DNA from: Symbiodinium natans
Lineage: Eukaryota > Sar > Dinophyceae > Suessiales > Symbiodiniaceae
Assembly (NCBI GenBank): GCA_905221605.1
Contig: CAJNDS010002211.1
Span: forward strand, 282,489-346,488
Direction of reading: 5' to 3'
DNA length: 64,000 nt
Part shown: positions 53,598 to 64,000 of the stretch, piece after piece
Layout: each line of letters starts with the position of its first letter
Numbering within the stretch: the first letter of the stretch is position 1
The notes under the pieces: model-generated
The model's database searches: none
What the model saw: only the letters and a program-made list of their open reading frames with translations
Told to the model about the DNA's origin: nothing
Position numbers and translations under genes: made by a program

Positions 53598-56510
53598 TCC
53601 TAAGTTAGGCCCCTTTTTGGGGTACCCATGAGAAGGCGGCACCCTTAAAAAAGGATCTCAAAAGGGACCCTAATTTAGAGAACTACACATATGTTTTTGA
53701 AACTGCTACACCTCATCATGCTATAGAACTGGATCTTCCAGCATCTGAACAGAAGGTCAATGGCTGAAACAAGTCACACAAGTCCTTGAAGAACACAAGG
53801 TTCATCTTGCTCGGACTCATGCCATTGTACTCCTGGCGAATACAATTCACAAACCTAGCACAAGCATCTGCACACATCTGGAAGATCACCTCCAGAGTAC
53901 CAGACAAAGAGACTCCCCGTCGCCTCCAATGCTTCCTCAAATGTCAGCTGCGTTCGAACAGGATCGGTGGCTTGGACATACCTCGCATTCCCGACCGCAT
54001 TCCGCCTCTAAACCCGAATTCCTAGGCATCGAGGAGGCCTGCACTCCCTTTGATTGCTGCGCTCTGAAAACTGGAGTCAAAGAGGGGCCTGGAGTCAGTC
54101 ATAGCTTAAAGCCCACACAATGAGGATCTGTAAGTGCAAGCGGTTCAATGCACATAACATCTCTGAGGCTTCCAACGGCTTCTCATTCCGGTCGAAGAAG
54201 TCGCCGAACATCAGGTCCGCAAAACTGGCCAGTGCAGAAAGAGTACGCTTGGATCAGAACATCCACAGTTTACAATTCCTAGCCTGAGGCCCGCTTTCCT
54301 AATCTCGTGTTGCACCTCAACGCCAAAATCCCACAATAAGCTCAGCGGTTTCGCCACACTTCTGCAGCATGTCGGGGCATGGCAACGCAACACTTGCACA
54401 CCCTTCTCAAACTCTTGGTGCCCGACCACAAGTGCGTTTACAAGACTTCTTTGTGGCTTCGGAGCGTCTGACTTGTGCCCCACCACTATGTCTTTTGGCC
54501 GGATACTTGCCTGTCTAAAGCAGCTAAACCATAAACCAAGAAATGACGCACCCTCCTCGCCGAAACGATGTAAGCCCCATCGCTTGCTCAATGGCCTCTG
54601 GACGGGCCAAGTTCTCTGAAGGTGCTTCTCGAGGTTTTCCTTGGCTGGGCACGTACGTTATAGAGGGTGTACCAGGGGCATGAAGCTTTTCGATCCGGCA
54701 TCGTGGGAGGACCTCCTGCGCAAGAAGCTGAAATGCTGCCGTGGCACATGAAGGCAGTCGTTAAACCAAGCCCTGTCCTGGCAATCTTGAGGGTTTTTTT
54801 GCAGTCACGGGTGACAGCCCTTACAACAGCAAAATTCAATCGGGCTTTTTCGCTGCAGTCAACAATGCATGGCTTCTTTACCCCCTTGTCCCGAAGGAGG
54901 GCGCCCAGGGACGAAAAGTGCGTGCAGCAAAAGTGGTATGTGCTGTGACAATCCAGTAATACAGGTAGTTTCTTTGCGACTGCACAGCTGTGCACACGTC
55001 ATTGTTCGGGAATTATTGTAAAACCAAATCTCTTCAAATATCGCACGTGCCAATAGAATTGGGGATAAGGATTGCTTACTTACAAACTATCTAAACCCGA
55101 TGGGCCCGATAGACCCCATTCAGGGCCCCAATCCATAGCATTTTTTCCTTCTAGTTTGCGGGAAGTTTTTTCAACTCGGGGGGCCACAGCCTCCTTGTTC
55201 ACCAGGCGATCTCTGAATTGGCGGCAAGTCTCGTGCACCCAAAGCCTCCCAGCGCCGATAGGGCTTAGGTCTTTTAGGGTTTAGCTCCGTCATATACAGG
55301 ACTGAAGTGGTTCGTCTTAAGGTTCCTCTTGTTGCTAGATACGACTAGAGTCCTAGCTTGACCAACTAATCTCCCCGGGGAGGTACAGAGAAGAACATAT
55401 GGATCTCATGGCAATGAGAACACCCTGTGTACTCTATGGTCTCGGAGATGTTGAGATGTAGCGTCACCTCGCGTGTTGCCGTTCGCTCCACACAAGGTTC
55501 TCAACTTACTGGGCTCCAAAATGTTGTTCGTTGTTTAGACGTCGTTTACTGAATGTGTACCGGGCTCGTGAACCATGTCAATGCGTGATGGGCAAACCAT
55601 GGCGGGCTAATTTCACACCCAAACAGATACCAAATGACGCCTGATCAGGCTGTCTTCGTCCGAGAGCTCTGTTCTGACATTGACCATGAGCATTCCCTGC
55701 ATTGCTTCGCAAGGCAAGCATAACAAATACCAGGTGGTCGTTAAAAAACAAACCGTCAATGAATGATCCAATGTAAAATCTGGTGAACATGTATTTTCGA
55801 TGGGGCTTTGTTGCTGAGCGTGCAGTACTGGCATGGTGCAGTGCTGGATTGTGCTTACTCCCCAGCGCGCCAAAACATGAATGGCAGTGCGAAGCTGTGG
55901 GTGCAACTCACCAGCACAATGTGGCCCTAAGATTCCTAATGGTTCACGCATGTTCAAATACTCTTCGGCCTGAAGCATCTTCGCAGGATCGCGCCTGTAG
56001 TTAATGCAGCGTGCAGCCAAGCTGCCAGGTGACGTTGGGTACTAGAACTATTACCCGTCCCACGGCGCCACACCACAGGGGCCCGCATGTTCAAATTACA
56101 GGGGTGCAGAGCCACGGGTGGGGCCATGTGAGCGCGCGGCAAAACCTAGAGCCCACGACTGGGACATTTCATTGAGGGTATCGCTTTTGGGGTTAGGTAT
56201 CGCTTTCTCAATCAAAACGATGATATTCGGGGGTATCGCTTTTGGGTTAGGTATCCCTCTCACAGCAAATTGCGAATGTCCCGCCCCAAACTACCTGGCT
56301 AAATCGCTCATGTTTGCCCGGGCCTACACCCCGCCTACCCCCCCTGGTATCCCCCGCCCGGCCCCGCCAAGGTCCCCCTGGTATCAGTCCGCCCCTTCCC
56401 CCAAGCCCCCAAACCTCTCCCCTTCAACCGCAAACGCCAACCCCCCATTCACAGCACAGGCAAGGGTGGGCTAAACCTTAAACCCTAAACCTCACAAAGG
56501 GAAGCGCGGG
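53598..56510. other. Unassigned region
   Basis: No gene recognised. A GGTATCGCTTTTGGGGTTAG word is duplicated near 56176 and 56234, and a short telomere-like patch lies near 56475. Confidence 0.35.
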
Positions 56511-56539
56511 GTAGTACGGGCGGCCGGTCTATTCAACCT

Positions 56540-57157
56540 TCAACCCCAAATCCTAACCCCAGGTCTGCCAACGAACTGAGGAGGAAACACAGCCTTCGGA
56601 CGCGGCTCAGGGATACTAGAGCTTGCACTTGCAGACGATGACGACGCTTTGGAGCTCTCCAGCTTATCCATTTGCTCCACCAAAGACTGCTGGCCTTGCA
56701 TCAGCACGCGTAGCATTGATGCCAGATCGCCAAAGGGATCTGTAGCCTCAGGCTGTACTGGAACCAGTTCACGATCATCTTCCGCTTTGACAGCTCCGCG
56801 TTCCATGGCCGAAAACACGCTGTAGCCTGCAACACTATGATGTCCAGGCGATGCTTCTCTGGCAACTTGTGCCTCCGGTTCCTGTGGCTGTGTCGCCAGC
56901 ACAACAGGGTCAGTGCGAAGTACTTCTGCAGGACACGAAGCTGGTTCATGGGGCACATTGTCCCTGGCTGTACTTGCTCCGGCCTCGGGAGTTTCCTGGG
57001 CTTGAGGTCCAAACTCATATGATGGTTCACGTTCAGATTCATCGCCTTCTCTTGTAGCTGCACCTCTTTCCCCAGGGTCCTCCTGCACCATCTGTCGTGC
57101 ACGACGAAACTCCTGCTGCACCGCATCTGACCAGAAAGGATACGGGAGGTTTGCCAT
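56540..57157 (-). CDS. Gag-like N-terminal fragment of a dinoflagellate retroelement (205 aa)
   Basis: The ORF begins ANLPYPFWSDAVQQEFRRAR and is then low-complexity, Glu/Pro-rich. Next comes FGDLASMLRVLMQGQQSLVEQMDKLESS and a Ser-rich tail with PRPKAVFPPQF. The helix with GQQxLVEQMDKL is of the kind seen before the gag/zinc-knuckle part of dinoflagellate copia-like polyproteins. No protease, integrase or RT follows on this strand, so it would be a truncated relic. It could instead be a host low-complexity protein. Confidence 0.4.
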   Translation of the reverse strand: MANLPYPFWSDAVQQEFRRARQMVQEDPGERGAATREGDESEREPSYEFGPQAQETPEAGASTARDNVPHEPASCPAEVLRTDPVVLATQPQEPEAQVAREASPGHHSVAGYSVFSAMERGAVKAEDDRELVPVQPEATDPFGDLASMLRVLMQGQQSLVEQMDKLESSKASSSSASASSSIPEPRPKAVFPPQFVGRPGVRIWG

Positions 57158-57719
57158 GGCAAGGTCTACTTTCTACAGAGCCCTTTTACTTAGCGTTGGG
57201 TTCATACCCCTCGCGGGGGGCAGGAAGCTCCACAGCGGGGTTACGCAGGGCTCTCTTTGTGCCACCAAGCAGCAACACAAAACAAGACAAGAAAGGAGAC
57301 TTCTGGTATCTTTGCTTTTAATGTACACTATACATGGTGATTTCTTAAAAAGACATTCTGCTTGTGGCTTGGGCTCCTGTAGACCTAAGCCGACATGTTG
57401 CAGGTAAGCAAACTGGCTTCTTACTCACTCGCGACCTTAAACCCTCAACCGGGATACCATGGGGTGAATCATGGGGGGGTGGGGGGTGGCAGCCCGAGAC
57501 CATACATGCCAGAGAGAGCCCAGCTTCTGTCATGGTTTGTCTTTCTTCCCTACGCCCTAGGCACGCCGTTAAAAAGCCATCTGCGAACATAGCCCATGTG
57601 ACATGGTATCACAGTTTTGCTGCGTTCCCGCAGGGCAGCGGGATTGGAATACTTGCGTCTTGCGGGACAACTTCCATCTACCTAGTAGTTTCCCATGCCA
57701 GTACAGTACTTTGAGTTCC
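57158..57719. other. Unassigned interval
   Basis: Between two minus-strand ORFs. Nothing recognised. Confidence 0.35.
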
Positions 57720-58139
57720 TCAGTGCCCATTCTCAACAACCGCCGACAAACGGGCACGTAATTCATGGGGATGCTCCATCCCAGTACCATCTACACTTTT
57801 TGGGGGTTCCTGACTGAAAACTCCCTGTGCAGCCATTCCCTCTAGCGAATTGAATGGCTCGCTTGTTTTTTTCTCCTGATTCTCCTTGCAGCCCAAGCAC
57901 AAGTTGAAGGTGTAATGGCCTCGACATCGTCTCTGAAGCGACATGTCATGCTGCACACACCCGAAATTCAACTTGACATTTGCAGCCATTGCAGGCTTTA
58001 GATCGAACCTCACAGTGTCGCACAGGTACCTGCGTCCCGCCAAGCAGCTAGGCACCCGGCATTTTAAAGGAGTTGGCAGTAGGTCCGAGATGATTCGGAA
58101 GAACATGTCAACCTGAGGTGGCTCGGAGAACGTTACCAC
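57720..58139 (-). CDS. Cys-rich hypothetical ORF (139 aa)
   Basis: A compact frame with FFRIISDLLPTPLKCRVPSC, then GRRYLCDTV, NVKLNFGCVQHDMSLQRRC and HYTFNLCLGC. The Cys/His pairs could form a zinc-binding fold. No family recognised. It lies on the same strand as the gag-like ORF 560 bp away and may belong to the same relic. Confidence 0.35.
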   Translation of the reverse strand: MVTFSEPPQVDMFFRIISDLLPTPLKCRVPSCLAGRRYLCDTVRFDLKPAMAANVKLNFGCVQHDMSLQRRCRGHYTFNLCLGCKENQEKKTSEPFNSLEGMAAQGVFSQEPPKSVDGTGMEHPHELRARLSAVVENGH

Positions 58140-58489
58140 ATCAGATCATCGCGTGTAGAACTCCTGTTCATCCTCATTGCCGTGTCATTCAGTCTAGGGA
58201 CTAGCGTGTGCGTTGGTCAGGCGCACTACGAACGTGCTACAAGTAAGGCATCGGCACTCGCGGCCACAATATCACTGGCCAGATCCTGCAAGTTCTGCCG
58301 AAAAGGGAAAAACAGCCGATAAACCCATGTCGGGGCTGTCTCGGGATGCTGGGCAAAGCCCTTCCCAACTCGAGAGCTGCATTGGGACCCATTGGGATCA
58401 CTGACAAAGCACCAAGCACTCCTGCAGAGCTGCCTTCTTCACCTCAGCGGCAGGACGTCACATGCACCAGATATAATTCAAAATCAAAT

Positions 58490-58545
58490 ATATACATATT
58501 TATTTATTTATTTATATACATATAAGAGCATATATATATATATGC

Positions 58546-58576
<31 letters not shown>

Positions 58577-58589
58577 TATATATATGTAG

Positions 58590-58622
<33 letters not shown>

Positions 58623-58890
58623 TACATATATATATATACATATATACATATATACATATATACATATATACATATATACATATATACATATATACATATA
58701 TACATATATACATATATACATATATACATATATACATATATACATATATACATATATACACATATATATATATATATATGTATACACATATATATGTATA
58801 TACATATATATATATAGAACATATACATACATGTATACATACATGTATACATATATATATATATATGTATGTATTTATCCAATTACATAA
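58490..58890. repeat. (ATATAC)n / (AT)n microsatellite
   Basis: Perfect TATACATA hexamer runs dominate 58610-58760, with TATA and CATA variants on both sides. Tyr/Ile/Met-rich ORFs are artefacts. Confidence 0.95.
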
Positions 58891-58891
58891 A

Positions 58892-59160
58892 CTATATATA
58901 ATATTGCTTCGAATGCCCCAACATGTTCTCATGAAGCTTAGGCAGGTCCTTGATGCAGAACACCATAGTCTTCTTTTCGACAGCGGAAACGCAGTGATAG
59001 AACTTGAGCCCACCGCAAAGTCTCCGAGCTTCGTTAAAGAAAAAGCCCCTGCACTCAACTGTAATGCCAGCGTCGCCAAGGGGGTAGCATTGTCGCAGAG
59101 CATAGAAGCGGCAATGAGAAAACCAACCATTCCAGCAAAATGGCCTGAGATGGTCTAAGT
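58892..59160 (-). CDS. Possible hypothetical exon
   Basis: The minus frame [20 protein letters not shown] then [20 protein letters not shown] and [15 protein letters not shown] has a coding-like composition. No family is recognised, and an equally open plus frame overlaps it. Confidence 0.25.
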
Positions 59161-59199
59161 CGAACTCTGGGCCCACGGCATCGTGTTTTTGTGCCACGA

Positions 59200-62100
59200 T
59201 CGTGACAAAGCGAGGCTTCTACACTTCAAAGGGAGCATGCGGGACCGAGACGGCGGCATGAAATTCAGACTGAATAACGCGGAGCGACGGCGGGGGCATG
59301 ATCCCAGGCCCAACGCGTGGACGGTTTTGCACTTCACAGGCAGCATGATACCGAGGCGATTTCGACCATGGCATGCGTATGGACGAAGGGAGCGCAGCAC
59401 CATACAAGGCCCGAAAGAAGGACAATTCCGCACATCACGAGGAGCATGCGCACGGGACAAAAGCCTGTGATTTCAAACGCCGTGATGTTGAAGTCCAATC
59501 CCACAAGACCCGGTTCAACCGCGCGTGGAACGTAAGGAACACAACATCGTCCTGCACTCCCCACTAACGTGAGAACCCCTTCTTGGAGAGGGGGGTGGGG
59601 AGGAACACAGTGAGCAGCTCTTTTACCGTTCAGGTTTCCACCTGACTCTCACGATTGAGGACTCGACCCCAAGCCAGCCGCCCAGGATGGAGCTGAGAAT
59701 GCGATCTGGCACACACTCTGAATATCTCTGAATCATGGTCCCTAATTGAACAAAAAGAGGACTTCTAATTATTCTAATTAGAGAATCCACCATGCTGACT
59801 TCCTAAACTAGTGTTGAACCCTTGCAGTTCTCACAGGCTACTCAATGCAGCCGTCTAGCATTACGCAGCATCCCCACCGCAGGGGATGGCCTTTCGAGGG
59901 TCTGGTAAGTGTGAACCGGGGGCGAATACGGGAATTCCAGAATGGGTTGGGTTCCTTCCTCATGAGTCTGCTTGTGAACTTCGAATGAACCAGCAGCACA
60001 TTGCCTTTGGCATGTTTTAACCCGACGGTTGTGGCACAACAACTTTGACAACTTTGTTCATCAGAGTGACAAGTTCACGAGGCTGCTTCAAACTGAGATG
60101 TGGACGCATTGTTTCCTGCGCACGCTAGGCGATCATGCAGGTGCGAAACTCCGAAACTCGATCAGGAAAGGACACCGTGTCTACGGAGCGCGCTGGACAG
60201 GTACCATAAGTACCTGTTCCCTTCAACCCCAGCCCAGATTGTAATATTTCAAGACGAAGGCGAAGGTCAAACGGCTGTGCTTACTCCGTAGGGAGGAAGT
60301 ACTTCCCGCTACCTCCCTAAGGGATTACAAGGTGCCTAGTTCCTTCGGTCCCAAGAAACCGTAAAGTTCAGTTGCAGACTCAGGTAGCAAGGGGACCGAT
60401 TTCTCCGCCTACAGCTGCTCTTCCATCGTGTGTTCCTGCCCATAACTTCATGTAGCTTTTTCAAGGAGGGAAACATTTTCGTGTGTATCAGAAGCTGTGT
60501 TTTGAAAGCAAGGTTGCTCCTCTTGCTCCTCTTGCATTGTCTCCTGTTGCTGGCGTAGTCATTCTTCGTCAGTACAATCTCATTATTGCATGCCATTACT
60601 TGCCAACCCAGGGTTGCAAACTACGTTTCGGTGGGACTTCCTTGGCGCCAGCGCCCTCTTTCAAGTGCTTTTCGCAGGTTCCCCCGGACCTTTTGCCAGG
60701 ACTTCAGCGAACAGAACCTCCAGCTTAAGGATTGGGGTAGACTGGGGCGGGCCCCTCGGCTAGGCTAAGTTCCGAAGCAGGTTCCGGGGCATTCCGGGTT
60801 GGGTTCGGGGCTGCTTCCGGGGCAAGTTCCGGACCTTTGCGAATGCTTCCAAATGCGCGTAAATCACCCCCTTCGCCGCATTCACTGGCCAGCTGCAAGG
60901 AGAAGTCTGCCATGTGAAGCATTGGTGTTTGCTTCTTTGCAAACTTTTGTTGAAACTCCCCCAAATCGTCGGCTGCATGGTCCGCTCTTGTGTCTTTGAT
61001 GGCCAGTGGATGCCAGTGGTTTACACCGGGGTCTACGCAGGTCCGTGCCCGGAGCTCGGCAATTCTGTGACACTTTTTTGGGGCGCGAGCTACTTGGTCG
61101 TGCGGTAGACGGACGCGGGGTCGCCCGGTTGTCCTCCTGAGAGGTCCTGCTGCTGATTTCATAGGACAAGATTCAGTTTCTCGCCTGAGCTTCACTGGGC
61201 TGCTTAGGTGCTTAGCGAGGCAGCATTTGGTACAGTAGCCTGCCCGAGCCTCCCTGGCTCGCTTAGTGCAGAAAATTTCGGTACGGTTGCCCGCAGGCGC
61301 CTCTTTCGGCACAATTGCCTGCCTGCGGTCCTGAATGTTGTACTGCCTGCGAGCTGCCCTACCTGCTGTCCGTCCTGAGCACATCGCATCACGTGATGCG
61401 TGCCACTTTGTCCTTAATTAAAATCTAACTTTTTTTGCTCTTTGGGTGGGAAATGACAAAAACACGCCAGAGCATGCACGAAACCATTCTGCTGCTGGGG
61501 ATTTCACACGGGTTTATTGAATCTCCAAAACCTGATTCTGCGGCTGAACGAACCTACGCATATTCAGCTGAAGAAATGTCAGTGTCTAACCCTTGTGCCA
61601 GGCTGCATGTCTTGCTGTGCGAGATGGGTATACAGTACGGCTCCCCCCTGCGAGCCCAGATATCCATATTGCGAAATACGAAGGTCCCTCCCGTCCACAA
61701 CATTGATATTCGACATGGAACATTGCATCGAGCAAAGTCAGACTTCGATTATCTGGAGTCTGTCGTGTTGCCTGCATCCACGGTCAGGCACAGAGCCGAG
61801 GCATTCGTGAACGTGAGTGAGCTTCAGCGTTTTTGGCAGGTTGAGGGTTTAGGGTATCAGGACACTGTGGCAGGTCAGGTCAGAAGCCGGTGTCCTGCGG
61901 AAGCGCAGTCATCCAGATCCTAGCAGCTTCAGCGATGGAGCTCAGGCCAAATCATTTCCGATGCATGCTGTATCAAAAAAATCGGATGAAAAGTAAACAT
62001 CAGTGCTTCAAGCCATTGCAATGTTATTTCTTAGCAACACCTTCTGGAAACACAACAAAATCTGGAGCCTGTGCTTGGGTTCATGCTTGCAGCTATCGGC

Positions 62101-62930
62101 TTCCAGCTCTGAGGGACAGGCATGTTGAAATGGCGCAAGAGTCGAGGCGTCACCTCCCAGCATTGCTCACAGGGCCCCATTGCGGCTTGGGTCTGGGGTT
62201 CAGTCAGCGTAGAAAGCCTTGCTGAGAGCCTGAGTCACTCCCAATACAGAGGGCCAAAAGATGCCAAAAGCCTTCGAGTGCTGCAACTTCGGGCTGCTGC
62301 GGAGAATCGTTGTGACATTCGAACATGCACATCAAGCCGCGATCCTGCACACAGCTCATCAACTGCGGGCGTCACAAGTCCACTGTGAGCGAGAACCACT
62401 GCATTAAATTCCGCAGGCTGCCTCAATGAAACAAAGCCAAAGATTCGGCAAAGTTTGGACTCATCCTTCCGGTATTGTGAATGCAACCCCCGCACATACC
62501 GACAGTTTTGTGTGCGTGTGTGCGCGTGCTGTGCTGGCGGAAAAATGACATCTGGGGCATGCCTGAGCTCAGCAGGTTTCGAGTTGAAGGCCTCTGTACA
62601 TGCACTTCTGGATCAAGACAGGAACATGTCTTCTAGTCATACGGGCGCATCGGCTTGCAATGGCTTACACGATAGTCTCCATTGCCTCCATCCGGCCGCC
62701 CCCTGGAGGACCACAGGCCGCAATGAGCTGGGTTTCCTGGACGCCCTGACAGCCGTAGGTGTCTCGGAAGCCATAAAGCAGGTACTCTCTTTGCCCACAA
62801 GAACAAGCAGAAGAACAATTGACAATAACTACAAATGCAACCTGTGCAAGGTAGGTTTGGGTTCTTGGGGTCGAGGATCGGCATTTTTGCTTGCAGGGTC
62901 TGGATGAGCCGCGGAAGACATGTGCTATGC
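59200..62930. other. Unassigned region
   Basis: Several short ORFs on both strands (longest: 162 aa at 61435-61923 plus, 219 aa at 60725-61384 minus, 150 aa at 62455-62907 plus). None has a recognisable domain. 59210-59460 contains loosely repeated CACTTCAnnGGnAGCATG blocks. Confidence 0.35.
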
Positions 62931-62933
62931 CGG

Positions 62934-64000
62934 CTACGCCTCTGGTAGCCCGGCCAGCGCGGCACTCATGGCCCTTTCGAAGCCCTCCAGATCGAGCTTC
63001 ATATAGTCCGTGACATTTTCCGAGGCATCTTCGACATAAACGTGGTAGTATCGAAGCCAGGTCGATCCCCCGTCCATGTTCCAGTACGTGGCATACCGGA
63101 TCAGGTTGGGGTTGCCCTCGTGGGTGCAGCCTCGCACCTTGTAAGCATTTTGAGAACAGATGAACTCAACTGCTGCAGGGCGTCCTGTGCATGGCATCCA
63201 CAGCACATTAGACATGCCTGTTCCATGAGGGCCAAACGCCACGGCTGCTGAATTGAAGAGACGATGTTGCTGAGCGAAAGTGACCTTCTTGCCTTCCCAG
63301 GTGCCGTTGAAGATGACCAGCGACTCGGGACGCTTGTACTGGGTCATGTAATTGCGGGTCATCTCCAAAACTTTGTCCACGTGCTCCGGAACCAACCAAC
63401 GCCCATGCCCGGAGACTTTGGGCTCTCGAGCAGCATACACGATTGACCTGATGGGCTCCTGCGGATGTATGCTGAACAGGTGCTGCCGCATGTTTCTGAA
63501 GAGCTCCCAGCTCCGCAGAAGTTCCGGGTGGCTCATCGCAGCAACAGGCACCAGCACGTAAAGGGTCTGAGCACAGACAGTGCGCCCTCGCGGAATGAAC
63601 TTGGCTCTGTCAAAAAATGCCGGGTCAAACCACGACAGGAATTCTCGCATTTTGGTGAAAGTTTTCAGGCCATCACCCCACGACGCATCCGGATTGTCCT
63701 CCATGATAAGGGTTGCGTTGGGGTATCTGTCTGCCAGCCAGATTAGTGGTGGAAGGACGTCGTGGTTCGCGGCCCCGTAGATAAACCTTCCAAAGGAGAA
63801 GCCGCGAAAGAAAACCGCAGATCCGCTCACCTGCTCGTCGCACGTAGCTAGGTCCGCTTTGGCCAAGGTAGTATACCAGTTTTTCCAACCGGCACTGCGG
63901 AGAACTGCGTTGTCCTTGCAGCCTACAATGAGCGTCTTCCAATCTTGGGGTGCTTCAGTGAAAGGTGTGTACTGCATCCCTCCCGATGGTATTTCGACAA
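62934..64000 (-). CDS. GT61-family glycosyltransferase, partial at the window edge
   Basis: A single intronless frame, 347 aa from the ATG at 63977, but the frame is open to the window end (VEIPSGG upstream), so the N-terminus is incomplete. It matches the GT61 (DUF563) family of Golgi/ER beta-xylosyl- or O-GlcNAc-type transferases. The C-terminal hallmark HRLFNSAAVAFGPHGTGMSN then VLWMP (about residues 238-262) corresponds to the VIGPHGAGLTN(x)LFMP nucleotide-sugar binding loop, and is followed by AAVEFIC. Earlier SGSAVFFRGFSFGRF and SIVYAAREP fit the family core. An upstream signal anchor would lie outside the window. The exact sugar and acceptor cannot be told. It ends in TAG at 62934-62936 with no visible defect. 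Confidence 0.75.
   Translation of the reverse strand, partial: VEIPSGGMQYTPFTEAPQDWKTLIVGCKDNAVLRSAGWKNWYTTLAKADLATCDEQVSGSAVFFRGFSFGRFIYGAANHDVLPPLIWLADRYPNATLIMEDNPDASWGDGLKTFTKMREFLSWFDPAFFDRAKFIPRGRTVCAQTLYVLVPVAAMSHPELLRSWELFRNMRQHLFSIHPQEPIRSIVYAAREPKVSGHGRWLVPEHVDKVLEMTRNYMTQYKRPESLVIFNGTWEGKKVTFAQQHRLFNSAAVAFGPHGTGMSNVLWMPCTGRPAAVEFICSQNAYKVRGCTHEGNPNLIRYATYWNMDGGSTWLRYYHVYVEDASENVTDYMKLDLEGFERAMSAALAGLPEA

Noticed and set aside
58504-59130. 208-aa Tyr/Ile/Met-rich minus ORF
   Set aside because: Encoded by the ATATAC microsatellite.

Overview
The window looks like nuclear DNA of a dinoflagellate, probably a Symbiodiniaceae-type alga. This is an inference from four things. The telomere-type repeat is TTTAGGG, found as an 11-copy interstitial array and several degenerate patches. 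Dispersed minus-strand exons carry the dinoflagellate style of PPR motif (AISACEK/ERAGRWQ). The coding exons are GC-balanced and lie in vast repetitive, intron-like DNA. The retroelement has a KAVPxGSAPA-type reverse transcriptase. No bacterial, organellar or viral genome organisation is visible.

Layout: 1-720 is a G-rich GGT/GTGGTCC minisatellite. 721-3732 has no gene I recognise. 3733-6671 is a 2.9 kb CAA-based array made of blocks of 10-14 bp variants, with a 100-N gap. 6672-20775 is the main object: one minus-strand, about 14 kb composite non-LTR retroelement or gene cassette array. 20776-21740 is a second CAA array in the same orientation. 21.7-31 kb holds degenerate telomere-like patches, a 3 x 660 bp tandem repeat and a ~50 bp degenerate repeat. 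31.6-37.3 kb holds dispersed minus-strand PPR exons. 38.5-46.4 kb is microsatellite, an AT-rich island, a C-rich satellite with a second 100-N gap, and 42 bp and longer tandem repeats. 50.2-53.6 kb contains two TIR elements with target-site duplications, a dynein heavy-chain exon and the interstitial telomere array. 56.5-58.1 kb has a gag-like fragment and a Cys-rich ORF. 62.9 kb to the window end is a GT61 glycosyltransferase gene running off the right edge.

The composite element reads on the minus strand from 20.6 kb to 6.7 kb. It begins with an AP-type endonuclease (split by two compensating frameshifts) and a reverse transcriptase. The reverse transcriptase ORF continues into four zinc-finger-like modules and a complete C-terminal ubiquitin-specific protease (peptidase C19) domain. 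After it come a 355-aa ORF1-like protein, a Cys-rich ORF, a small spliced-looking exon, a Pro-rich disordered ORF, and three divergent paralogues (413, ~400 and 431 aa) of a helical family I do not recognise. The minus-strand 3' end has a 7-bp stem-loop and then a (GTT)n tail, as in LINEs that end in short tandem repeats.

The most unusual signal is a ~19-bp motif, CAGGAGGNNACCTCACTCG on the plus strand. It occurs 17 times between 7.0 and 20.0 kb, always in the same orientation, and I saw no copy elsewhere in the window. It sits at or just after the stop codons (often supplying the TGA) and 16-71 nt before the start codons of the downstream ORFs. Inside the endonuclease-RT-protease ORFs it appears in frame within linker insertions. 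It therefore divides the element into modules.
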